From: Karalla daura
Lineage: Eukaryota > Chordata > Actinopteri > Chaetodontiformes > Leiognathidae
Direction of reading: 5' to 3'
Length of the DNA stretch: 64,000 bases
NCBI GenBank assembly: GCA_029224185.1
Contig: CM055198.1
Coordinates: 6,452,210 to 6,516,209, forward strand
Below are positions 12,267-23,031 of this stretch, one piece after another. The notes below the pieces were generated by a model. It saw only the letters and a program-made list of their open reading frames with translations. It searched no databases and was not told where the DNA came from. Within the stretch, counting starts at the first letter, position 1, and each line of letters starts with the position of its first letter. The position numbers and the translations under genes are program-made.

Positions 12267-12300
12267 GTGTGTGTGTGGATGTGTGTGTGTGAGTGTGTGC
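12267..12300 (+). repeat. Interrupted (GT)n tract
   Basis: Short GT runs broken by GGA and GA steps. It is an old or immature microsatellite. Confidence 0.8.
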
Positions 12301-15294
12301 AGATACTTATCCATGTGGGTAACTGAGCCACCCAGCACATCCTCAGAGACTGCAGTGTAAAGTGTACAGATGCGGTGACAAAAAGCAGCAGTATGCAGAG
12401 TGCGTGTAAAGCACAGCCACAGTGTTTTCCTTCACAGAGGCCAATGTGCGGGCTGATGCAAGGTCACTGGGCATGCAATTGTTCCACCAACATACAGCGA
12501 AAATACACAGAAAAGGATCTCACTCATTCATCGAATATGTCACACTGGCACACTGCAGCTAGGTGGCATAACAGACAGTAACAGGCATTTTGTGGTCTGA
12601 TTAGACAGACATCTGCTGTTAACAAGAAAGTTTGTTCCTCATGTTTTTTTTTTCTTCGTTTTTCAAGTCTGTGGACATCTTTATAAGATGCACTTGTTCC
12701 CCTGCAGCACACTGTGTCCTATTTTACGAATCAAGGTGAGGGCACAGATGGTTCTCAGTGCTGTCTCTCTTGGCCGTGACCAAAGGTTCCTCTAGGCCGG
12801 TGACACAGTTGTAAAAATGGTTAAAGAGGGGAGGAAACCTTATCAGTAGGTGTATTAAGCGCTGGGGACAATCAGAGCAGTGTTGCGTTACAGCGTCGTC
12901 AGCGTCTCTGCTCTGGCTCTTTGCACTGACAGCGAATCTGGTGCAATCTGCAGGCAACCCGTCACCACGCCGGCCAATCTGGCTTAGGTTTCTGTCTGCT
13001 CCTAATGCACACACAGCTGCCACACCAAGTCCTCTATGGGAGTTATTCAGTGCTGACTACTTGCTTTGAAATTGTCTTATTTCCATGTGTCTGAGAAATG
13101 CCTGAGAAATTGATTTTTGCGGGCACAGTCAATGGCGCAGCCAGTTGTACGAGTCACTAACTTTCCAATCAAGACCAATGTCTCATCACAAATGATAATC
13201 AGTGCAACCACAGATCTGCCTGTCAACCACTCTGTCCACCTCTGGAGCGCCGTGCCACGTCTGTGATCAATAACCGTGGGAATGCTGACCCCAAGCAACG
13301 TATTATGGGATGCTGTTTCCAAATCATTCAACCCGTGAAGCTCGATCGGTTAACTGTGACAATGCATTTCTTCAATTTGAAGATGAACAATGTGCGTGTG
13401 ATGTGTAAAACCTGAGTCTTGTTAAAGTGTGTAGAATTCACAGCGTCTCAACAGTGTGTGTCTCTGTTCGCTGTGCCCTCGACCCAGTTAGAGCCAGATG
13501 CGTCACAGACAGTGACAGAACAGATCTGGGTAAAGGAGCATCTGCTGCTGTCCAACATATGCTTGGTTTAGCATATGAAAAACATTATCATTAAAAATGC
13601 AATTTGGAAAACCAACAGCATTCACACATTCAACCATAAGGGCCTGTCTGGATATCCAGGTCATTTTGATACAAGCGTCGTTGGAAACTGAAGGCATAGT
13701 GAATACACTATGGAACATTAATAATCACCTCAAGGCTCACAACCATCTATTAACACAATGAAGCATCTACAGTGGTGACGTGTCAGGTGGCTTATTTACA
13801 GAAACTGAGCTGCACCCTGTGACATGTCTATAGGTTATACATCATGGTGTTTAATAATAGTAATGTGGGGATTACACCCAGTATTATTGCTGTAAACTTG
13901 TTAAAGTGAATTTTCAATTCAATGCTAGATGGGTTTTATTCCGGGTCTTGAAAGTTTAAGAGGGCTGCTGCTGTTACTGAACTTTTCATCATCCTCTGGC
14001 TCAGCAGTCTGCCAAGAAAAGGGATGCGATGCATTTCTCATCTGAAAAGTTTCAATGACACGCATGGCATATCATCATTCTTATTATTGTTTCCTTCCTT
14101 CCCAGTGGCAGATGCAGCAAAACACACAAACTAACGATGTGCGCCCTAGTCCAAATTCAACTAGCGGGACAATCTGATCGTCAATGACAATGACATTATG
14201 GTTTATTTGCTCATTTGGCTGCATCGCAGCCTCTCTGGTGGATTTGGGTATGCACAGACTGTAGAGTTGTGAGAGACCGCGAGCATCAATCATTATTTGG
14301 CCTCGTTGGAAAGCTCTGGCCCATCCATATGCCGGTGCGCCCATGGTCACTGTCTCCCAGCGGAGAAGATTTGGCTGTGTGCTGCTCCGCAGATGTTCTC
14401 TGCTTGTGTTTGCTGCTCCTGCTGATTGTATAACACTGCTGAGTGTACGTGCCTGTGTGAGAGTGCGAGCCCTTGTGAGGCAGAGATAGGCAGAAACGAT
14501 GACACGGGGGCGAGAGAGAGAGAGACGATCTCCGCTCCACTCCATCGCTCTCCCACACTCGCACACACACATTTTGAGCAGTAAAAGCCCATCTGGTGAG
14601 CTGCTTGCCAGAGACGGACTTGTGAGGCCTCCTTTGACACTGCGTTGTTTGGGTTAAGACAAACACAGACAACATAGACAACGCTGCTGCCACTGAGTTA
14701 AGTAGTGGCCATGTTGTCACCACCGGGATCGAGGTCTAACAAGGATCACCGTTCAAACATAACAACAAAAATAAATAAATAAACAGCTGACTTGCTGGAA
14801 AGCTGTGATTAAATCCAGAAAGGGAAGAAAGAGCGAGATGAAAGCAGCATGGTGAGTGGTGCATAAAGGATTCCTGGTGGGAAACACAAACTAGCAGGGA
14901 TGTGTGAAAGCAGTGGCACCCTTGCCCTGTGAAAATGCTGGTGAGGAACAGCTTTTATGTGCAGCAGCTGGAGCCACTATCAGGTAGAACACACCACCCT
15001 CACAATTAACCACCTTGGCATAATTCATATTGACATAATTCATTACAGTTTTTAATAATTGTTTCAAGTGCCACTATAATCAAATTTAAGCAACACAATT
15101 ATAACTTTATGGTATTTAAGGTATGTCAAAATGAGAAACACTACATTCGGATCTAGCTTGCCCAGTCCAGGTGGGGACTTGATTATGCATAATTATTTAA
15201 TATGCTTTGCATATTTTGTGTACATTTTGCATTTTGGAAATGAATATTCCTGTGCCTGCCCACATAAAAGATGAGTGGTTAGTAGTCGGTCTTG

Positions 15295-15548
15295 GTCGGT
15301 CCCAGAGCCTTTATTTGTGGTTTGCACGTTTTCCACTGTGTGTGTGGGTTTTCCCCAGGTACTCTGGATTTCTCCCACAGTCCAAAAACATGCATGTTTA
15401 GGCTGCTTGGAGACTTTGGAATTTCCCCTAAGTGTTAGCGTGAGATTGAATGGTGTGTGTACCTTGTAATGGACTGCAAGAGTCTATTCCCTATACTGTA
15501 CCGCTATCCCTATCTCCTATCTGGAGACAGGGATAGCGGTACAGTATA
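15295..15548 (+). repeat. Dispersed teleost-type repeat with rearranged tail
   Basis: The phrase order is diagnostic: 'tttgcacgttttccactgtg', 'gtgggttttccccaggtact', 'ctggatttctcccacagtcc', 'aaaaacatgcatgtttaggc', then 'tgaatggtgtgtgtacc' and 'aatggactgcaagagtctat'. The common fish consensus has 'gtttgcatgttctcc---gtgggtt-tctccgggtactccggtttcctcccacagtccaaa-acatgca'. After that the expected 'cctgtccagggtgtaccc' part is missing and replaced by an inverted copy of the element's own tail, described as a separate entry. It belongs to the same family as the copies near 6.3, 22.7, 26.0, 54.6, 55.2 and 62.4 kb. Confidence 0.8.
15492..15548. repeat. 26-bp inverted duplication, 5-nt loop
   Basis: The left arm 15492-15517 and the right arm 15523-15548 are reverse complements at 25 of 26 positions; the only difference is one T/C transition. 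The loop is tatct. The right arm contains ggatagcggtacagtata, which resembles the normal 'ggataagcggtacag' tail of the surrounding repeat. The left arm is therefore the inverted extra copy. The high arm identity inside an otherwise diverged repeat suggests a younger event or arm-to-arm correction. Confidence 0.9.
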
Positions 15549-15564
15549 ACTAAGCTGTATAGCT

Positions 15565-15598
15565 ACTTGGCAATAAAGCCAATTTTGATTCTGATATA
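15565..15598 (+). repeat. LINE 3' tail-like sequence
   Basis: The words ggcaataaagccaatttt and gattctgatat match the ending of common fish non-LTR elements, in which an AATAAA-like signal is followed by repeated TTCTGA units. It directly follows the rearranged repeat, either as a separate short insertion or as the true 3' end of the same element. Confidence 0.5.
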
Positions 15599-15925
15599 AG
15601 ACGAGTACATCAGTCCCCTATTGTTAGTGAACATTTCAAGTGGCATGTGAGGCATGAGCATGCGGAGGAGTATGAGCAACGTGCAACACATGGTGAAAAC
15701 AGCTGTGATGAAGACATAATGGAGGCCAGAGTGGAGGCTTCAGCAAGGTCACTCAGCCATACACGTGTTCCAGCATTTGTGAGCAAAGCCCATCTTTCTC
15801 TGAGGTGGGGGCTCAGTAGTAATCAGAGTCTTCTCACCGCTGGGATCTAGCCTCACAGGTAGATTTGGTATGCTGGCCAGCTCGGCTTCCTCAAACAAAG
15901 ACATAATGTTGGAGGGATATTTGCA

Positions 15926-15927
<2 letters not shown>
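15599..15927. other. Unique spacer
   Basis: This is 330 bp between the repeat and the (GT)29 array. No feature is recognised. Confidence 0.5.
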
Positions 15928-15988
<61 letters not shown>

Positions 15989-16004
15989 AGTGAGAGAGAG
16001 AGAG
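15928..16004 (+). repeat. (GT)29 followed by (GA)n
   Basis: An uninterrupted GT run of 58 nt (15928-15985) passes into TTGAGT and a short GA run ending at 16004. About 170 bp of purine-rich sequence follows, making a compound simple-repeat block. Confidence 0.97.
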
Positions 16005-17479
16005 TTAGAGCAAAGAAGGTGTAAAAAGAGTGGGGAGAGAAAAGGCCCAGGAGAAGATGAAAGAGAATAAGCCTGGAAAGAAAATCACGAGAGCACAAAA
16101 GAACAAGAGCAAGGAACTCTTTCCTCCAGGCACCAAAGAGAAAGTGCAGAGGGAGGAGAAAGGGAGGACGAGGAGAGCTTGAACTCTGGACCCCTTCCTA
16201 GCAGCACACACACACACACTCCCCCCTGGCCCCACCCCCCTGACATTTTCACTTTGTTCATAGCGTCTCACTTCTATATCGCTCTCCCAGAATGACACTG
16301 GATGAGATGTGGTTTTGAAGGCACAGGCTGTGATTAAGATATTCCTTGAGGGAAAGTTGTGCTGTGTTACCCTGTTACTTGTTGAATGGCTCCAAAGCCT
16401 CTTGGCTATAGAGGCCACCGATCAGTTTCTGCCATTCTGAAAATCCTAACCTCTTTTCTTCCCGTCTGCATGCATGAAATGAGCAATAAAGAGCTAAAGG
16501 AGCTGCAAGCCATCCTTTTATTCAGGGATTGTGTTTCTTCTTCAGAGACACATTTCCAAAGACCAAAGCCATACAAGTAGAATATTCAAAAGTCTGTCAA
16601 ATCTCTATCCCATATAGTGTGTGGAAAAAGTATTCATTGTTATTGTTCTGACACCAGCTGAGAGGTTTTCAGCCAGTCGACCGTGAAATTTTGCAGCCAG
16701 GTACAGTTTATTAATGCTATGCTACAGGGACACAGGTTTTGCCCTGGAGCACCTTTTGAAACCTGAATTTTCTGATCGCTTGAATGTATGATTTGGGTAG
16801 ACAGCCACCATCACTGAGCTGCGTCTTAGTCCCTACAAAACACCAACCAGACTTTTTCCCTTGATTCATTTTGATGAACACTGGCTACAGCAGCTTAAAG
16901 GTTGGCAGGTCACAGAGCCTGATCTCCAGCTTCAGTCACATCAGTCACTGCAGTTAGAACCCATTCCCGTGTGTACGTCTCACAAGCCTGCAGAGATCCA
17001 GACCCAGAGCCAGGGAAGCAGAAGAGAGAGACAAGGTGCCTGTTGGTAATGCTGATGAGGGTATTCGGTAGAGAGGGAGCGCTTTGATATTAGTGGCTGA
17101 GAATCTTTTATTTCTCGTCTCTCCATTAGGAAGGTGGTGTCTGACAAAGCAAAAAGTTGTGAGTAGAAACTTCAGATAAGCCGCTGAGCACACATTTATA
17201 GACATACACACAACACCACACACGTACACACTCGCACACAAATCAATAGCACTGGGAGAACTGAAAGTGATTGTGTCATTTAATCATCCTTCAGGGGATA
17301 GTTCAAATGTGAGGAAATATGCTTCCCAATTTGTTTAAATTAGCATGAAGATTTGGAGCACTTAAGCCACCACTGAACACAGAATGCAGGTCTGAAAAAT
17401 AAAGTCAAGCAACTTAAACTTGCATTTTTTCTAATGGCCACCAAGAGACAAACACAAGTCTAAGTCCCATTAAGATTAG
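16005..17479. other. Purine-rich flank then unique sequence
   Basis: From 16005 to about 16180 the sequence is rich in gaaag and ggag words. A C-rich patch with three C runs lies at 16219-16240. The remainder is unique, with no exon-like block recognised. Confidence 0.5.
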
Positions 17480-17734
17480 AAAACAAATGATGAATGTGGG
17501 TACAGCCCAGTCCATGTCCCAGAGGATAGCTCTACCCCTGCCCCTATCTCCAAGGCCAGCTCCAGTCATACCCTGGTCCTGGAGTCAGGGGCCCGACTCC
17601 TAATCGGTCCCACAGCAGCCACTGTTGCCCCTTCAGCGTCCAGAACAGCTGGCAGCACTGCACCTCTAGTATCCAGGTCCAGGCTGGGTCTCACTTGGCA
17701 AAAAATAAATTTTTCGGCCCCCGCCAGGATCTAG
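17480..17734 (+). other. C-rich open block, Pro/Ser/Ala-rich translation
   Basis: The frame is open for 84 codons from 17480 to the TAG at 17732. Its translation is rich in Ser, Pro, Ala and Thr (for example VPEDSSTPAPISKASSS and RTAGSTAPLVSRSRLG) and has no in-frame ATG. Composition is much more C-rich than the flanks. Similar Pro/Ser/Ala-rich frames occur in fish transposon-derived repeats, so a transposon fragment is the likeliest explanation, though I cannot name a family. A host exon is less likely because no good acceptor and donor pair brackets it. Confidence 0.3.
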
Positions 17735-20440
17735 GTGCAGGGATGTTTAATCTCCCTATAGGCAACTTCATCTCTCAAATGTGGCTTCATTTTTTAATGG
17801 AAATACATGTAAAAGTTGTATTGATCTAACCATCCAACTCTTGGCTGGCAGGGGAAAGACTGATGAAATAATCCTTTAATACTAGACTTCATCACTGTAC
17901 ACCTGAACCTTGCATTCTCCTGCCATACTTAATGTATTATGTGATCCAATCCTAAAACACAAGAAGTTAACTGAACTGAATTAATTGTGAGGGAGAGCCA
18001 AGTGTACTCCATACTCCTGTTAACTAAGTTTCACATAAAGAGGGAGTGAAAACATGCACAGAGTCACTCAATCCCAGCTTTGTATTTAGCACAGAGAAAT
18101 AAACACACAGACATTCATACAGCACACACTACCAACCAGTTGCAGTTCCAGCTCTTTAACTCCAGTTATTTTGTTCCAGACGGGAACATGTGGGGGGAAC
18201 GGATGCTATCAGAGAGCTGCAGACCTGCTCTCAATCTAACTAATCACACATCCAGAGAGAGAGACTCGGAGGGACAACCAGAGCTGGAGATAGAAGAGGA
18301 TTGGGGGGGACATAAAAAGAGTGGGGTGTGATGGGTGGGAAGCGCGTCAGAATGAGTGTGACAACACAGTAGAGACACTACAAGAGAGGAGAAAACAGAG
18401 CTGAAAAAAAAACAAAAAACTTCCACTCATTCTTTCACTGCAACATAATAAATTGAAGGTATTGAAGTCCCTGTGGGAAGTTCAAAACTGAAGAGATCTT
18501 CAGTCAGCGCCTTGTTGCAAGGCCTGCCAGCAGTGAGTGCTGGTGGGCGAGACATTCAGGAGAGTAATCCATTTAGGCGGCGCGGTGCATGTCATTGGAT
18601 TCCATTAGGGTTGCATTATGTTGCACATAATATTAAACAGTAATAAAGGCTCCACTCTAAAAAAACACTCTTCCCAGGTATCTCGGATTCAGAGGGAGAC
18701 ACTTAACTAGCCCCTGATAACACCCTACCCACAGTCAATATTTCAGCAGCTTTCCAGAGGGAAGTAGTAAGTGCATGGTGCACATCCGGTCTGTGGGAGT
18801 GTAAACAGCGAGCTTTAGTTGGACTGCAGGACTTCGAAAATGAGTTCTGGTGCTGCAAAATTTAAAACTTGGATGCTTCGACATGTCGTGTCGACTTGGC
18901 AGCACGAATGATCACACAGTCAGTACAGTTTCAAGCCGGACACCCACGACTGGCGTCATCAGGTTCTCGTCCAATGAACTGTGAAATGTGGTCACAGTCT
19001 CCCCCTCTGTTCCTGACTCATGGGCTGAATAATAGCCAAAGAAGTGTTTTTTGCCCTTTGCCCATGTGAATATGAAATGTCATCACTACATCATTTCATC
19101 CTGTGAGACATTTGCGTGAACTCTGCCAGACTGCTGGACAACCTAAAAACATGATGCCTCCGGACACAATTGCTTCATCCTCGGCTCCTTGGGTCTGAGT
19201 GAACATCTGTGCCAGGAATTAAATTCCCTTCAGGCATTCTTGAGACATGGCAGGCACGAGATTGGGCTAGACGTGAGGTCAGAGGCTCTGACCTTCGATT
19301 CCAGTACCATGGATGAATTTACAATAGAATATGGGAACAGGGGTACTATAACATAAAGTTTTATGAAAGCAAATGCAATCGACTGAAACCCAGAGCAAAC
19401 TCTGGCTCCATCTTTATTTTTGGAAGTGGGAAAAGGTGGATGCTGTCTCTTCGATGTTCTCCACTAGAGTAAGAAAAAAAAGTAATTATGCCATCAAAAC
19501 TAAAACCAGGAAGCATCCAAATTTAATCTCCTATCACTTGATTAATCTCATAGAAGCATTAGTTTATCATTAATTTTTAATCTTGAACTTCACTGTGAAT
19601 GTCAGAGTGAATGAATTCATTCTCAATTAAGACAGGGGTGGGCTTGTGCCAAGTCTCTGTTGCAAGTCCTGTGCAAGGATTCCCAAATTACAGTGTTAAA
19701 TTTTTAATAGAAAATCATGGATACTTTGCTTGGCAGATATCCTCTCCTTTCTATCGAAGATGCAGTTTCAACCTTGACCTTGTAAAAATGTGGGCTTTGG
19801 GGAGTTGTTCAGGGTTGATGGTGGGAATCTCCTAAATCTATTTTCCTTTTAATTTTTACAGCACTGAGGGCTCAAATTCTCCTGACAACGCACTGGGAAG
19901 TCCATATGATACAAAAAAAAGGAGAAAAAAAGGAGTTAGGAGAGATAAGAAGTTGCTTTATCACCAGTCCACGAGAGCTCAATTATCCTATTGCTTAGCA
20001 TGAGCTGAGCCCAGCTCTTCACATTAGCTTTGGCCATCTCTAATCTCAATTCAGGTCTTATCTTGGCCTTTCAAAGACACTGGATTTGGCCTTATCATCC
20101 AGTGAGAGTGGTTTTTGTTATGTTGCCAAGAGCTGTAATTGAACGTGGACGTTGAAGAACCGCGGACGGGGGTAACTCCTTTAGTGACTATTGGGGTGAA
20201 GTGTGCATACTTCACAATTTAAGTTCTGAATGAGTGATGCTACGTTTTAGCTGATAATCAGGTTCTCTATTTCAGCTGGGAAATAAATGACGGCAACATG
20301 GCCGTGATCATCCAGTTAATAATTATTGAACTATTGGTGTGTTAAAGCCAACAGCAAAAGCAGTCTAATACAATTTTAGTGCCCAAGCCTGCGTGGAGAA
20401 AAAAAATCATGTATCGCCCTAATCTTAAAACTCCTCAATT
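17735..20440. other. Unique sequence, no gene recognised
   Basis: No exon, RNA gene or repeat is recognised. Two non-repetitive blocks, 18530-18650 and 19960-20160, contain dense short words of developmental-enhancer type (attatg, cttatc, tctaatc, cctttcaaag) and are only candidates for conserved non-coding elements. Confidence 0.45.
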
Positions 20441-20463
20441 AAAAAAAAAAAAAAAAAAAAAAA
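20441..20463 (+). repeat. Poly(A) tract, 23 A
   Basis: Twenty-three uninterrupted A. No recognisable retroposed sequence precedes it, so it is annotated only as a homopolymer. Confidence 0.9.
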
Positions 20464-22687
20464 GGTAGCACCCCAGTGGTCTTGCAAAGTAATTACAAGA
20501 GCATAATGATTTACCGGGAGCCACTACAACTCCTGCTCTGCACAGACATCAGGCCACATCAATAAAAGATGCACACATCCACATATACACAAATAGATAG
20601 GGACATACACACACCCGCGTACACATGCGCACACACACACCCTGAGCATCCTTATCTCGATCTATGTAAGTACATGACCTCTATTGGCACAGCAGTCGAG
20701 AGCATGTGCTCTGGTGTCATTAGATTAGTGAACCTTACAATCCTCACGAGCCCGGCCGAACCAGGTAGCGCATAATGAATCCATTAGGGCAACAGCACAC
20801 AGGGAATGAAGATGGGAGGATATATCTTGATGAGCGTACGCAGTATGTGAATCAGCCCGCTCCCCCATGGAGATAATTACAGTTTCTGTTTAGGAGGATC
20901 TTGGGTACAGCCAGGTTGTTTGTCACCACTCATACCATTTGCATCCAAATCTTGATCAACCATGTTGTACTGACTCATTAGGTAAAGTTTAAAAATCCAA
21001 GCACTGATTTTAGGTTTCATAAAGACCCAGTCATTCACTGTCCTCTATGGACTTCTGCTGCTCTTTCCACTCTGTTGCCACTCTGATGGTTGTAAATCGC
21101 CAGACAGCTTCCATATGTCTCCCAAATCATTACTTCAGCCATTTGCATTAACCAACCATGTAAAGCGGAACACAATTCATGGTGGTATTTATTTGGTGAG
21201 AAAGGATGCCAAATTAGTTCAGGTTTCTAATTGACTAGTGTGCAGTAAATATAGATAATTGCAAATTATATTGTATCATTTTGTGTAATCATCAGTAGAG
21301 TCATACGCCTTCATTCGATAATGACGAACTGATGGTTTGACATTTGCAACAACGTAGGTAATTTGTTGTAAATTGTTAATGCGAAGGTAAGTAAAAAGAC
21401 TTAGAACAAGATATACAACCTGTGTGAAACAGTTGTTTGTTGTTTGATGTTTACCTCCGGACATTGTAATAGAGTAGAAAAACACCAAGCAGACCCGCAC
21501 TTCATATGCAATCTTAACTCTTACCTCACACACCCACACACATGCACACATACACAATAGTGTTTTACATCAGCATGAGATTTTCTATTCATAGTTATGC
21601 TACCCTGGAACCCTTTGGAGAGGAACAAAGTGATCTCTGAATACAGCTCGAATGGGGACATTTCCATGGCTCATTTCATATGGATGTTTGGAGGGTGCAG
21701 CTGAAGGGGAATTAACTGTACTGTCTAAGGAAAAAAAAGAAATGCTACTTACCAATTACTTTGCTGTACCAGATGTTCCCTTCTCCTCAAAACATCCAAA
21801 TTGATAGATTGTAACATATGGCTCTACAGTATTTGTAACCCACTGGATTCACCACATATTTATGTACATCAATTCAGACAAGACAAAAGGTGGGTGTGTT
21901 TGCCAGGTGAGTGTGATTCTTAGTCATACAATCTGATGGAGGTTGGAGGTTTTTTCCAGTCTCAGATTGAACCTGACATTACTGCTGTAAAACTTGTCTT
22001 CAAAACTTACCTTCACAAGAATGATCAAGGAGTGTCTGCTACAGTGCAGAGGCAAGAAAGATATCTTGTCAAACAGCCAAGCAACAGTGAATCGTTAGGG
22101 TAGCATCTCTGTTACTCAAAAACTTTGTTGGCCCTGACTTCGACTCACATTGCTTTCTTTTTCTTATCACTTTTCTACCTATTCCTCTTTTTGCAGGCAG
22201 GGCAGAGTCACTCGTTAGTGTTCATACAAAAACAGCACTAATTAGCACCAGGAGACACACTTACTCTTGATGCTGTACTACCAATACGAAGCATTGTGAG
22301 AATAAAAACCCCTCTTTGAGAAAAATATTTAAAAAAAAAATGTTAAAACTTCAAGATGAGCTGTAGGACCACTTGTTAGCCAATTGTAATTAGTTTGTCA
22401 CTGTAACAGGGCATGTGACCCATGCAGAACAAGATGAGAACATTTAAATCTAAAGAAAACATCTAAATACAAATGGTCCCAGATTAGTTTAACCTTGGTC
22501 ACCAAGAGCATGGATAAAATGTTCAAAAAGAGATGTTTAAATTGATAAAACAACACACACGCACATACACAAACTGGGCATTTGTACCTGCACCAGCATG
22601 AGTCAGGTTACACTACCAATGAGCTCAGTTTTGATACAGAAATAAATAAGCAAAAAAAGGACGCAATACTTTAACTGAGAATAACAC
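20464..22687. other. Unique sequence, no gene recognised
   Basis: Short CA-type words occur at 20570-20640 and 21525-21550. Nothing else organised was seen. Confidence 0.5.
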
Positions 22688-22873
22688 TGTTGCCTCACAG
22701 CAAGAAGCCCGATACAAATCCCAGTTGGACTGAGGGTCTTTCTGTGTGGAGTTTGCATGTTCTCTGTATCTGTGTGGGTCTCGCCCTGGAAGGGTTTGTT
22801 CCTCTCATAGTCCTAAAAGATGCATGTTTAGTTCTCAGCTGGAGGCTCCAACATTGCTACTGAGTGTGAATGG

Positions 22874-22942
<69 letters not shown>

Positions 22943-23031
22943 CCAACAGTGTTCTAGCAATGCGCCTTGTATGTAGTCCCTGCCATTAGGCTATATGCAC
23001 TGGGGACCCCCAGGACACCACTGCATGGATG
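22688..23031 (+). repeat. Near full-length dispersed teleost-type repeat with internal (GT)30
   Basis: The copy starts with 'gttgcctcacagcaagaag', passes through 'cccagttggactgagg', 'ctttctgtgtggagtttgca', 'tgttctctgtatctgtgtgg', 'agtcctaaaagatgcatgtt' and 'gagtgtgaatggtgtgtg'. It then expands into the GT array, and resumes with 'ccctgccattaggctata', 'tgcactggggacccccagg' and 'acaccactgcatggatgg'. This matches the order of the family, whose consensus has 'gcctcacagcaagaaggtcctgggtt' at the 5' end and 'atggatgg' at the 3' end. The microsatellite occupies the place of the short native 'gaatggtgtgtgt' motif. Confidence 0.85.
22873..22941 (+). repeat. (GT)30 microsatellite inside a dispersed repeat
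   Basis: Sixty uninterrupted nucleotides of GT from 22881 to 22940 are preceded by gtgtgtgc, one C interruption at 22880. The array begins exactly at the native 'tgaatggtgtgtg' site of the host repeat. Confidence 0.98.

Larger units (their letters stand above)
10986..15290. other. Unique sequence, no gene recognised
   Basis: The region contains a LINE 3' end at 11.28 kb and an interrupted GT tract at 12.27 kb, listed separately. No exon-like block is seen. Minus-strand frames at 14.08-14.72 kb are long only because GA/GT-rich sequence lacks stops. Two near-identical words, cataattcatattga and cataattcattaca, lie side by side at about 15019-15046. Confidence 0.5.

Noticed and set aside
20441..20463. 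Poly(A) as the tail of a retroposed gene or SINE
   Set aside because: No retroposon body, A/B box or target duplication could be seen upstream.
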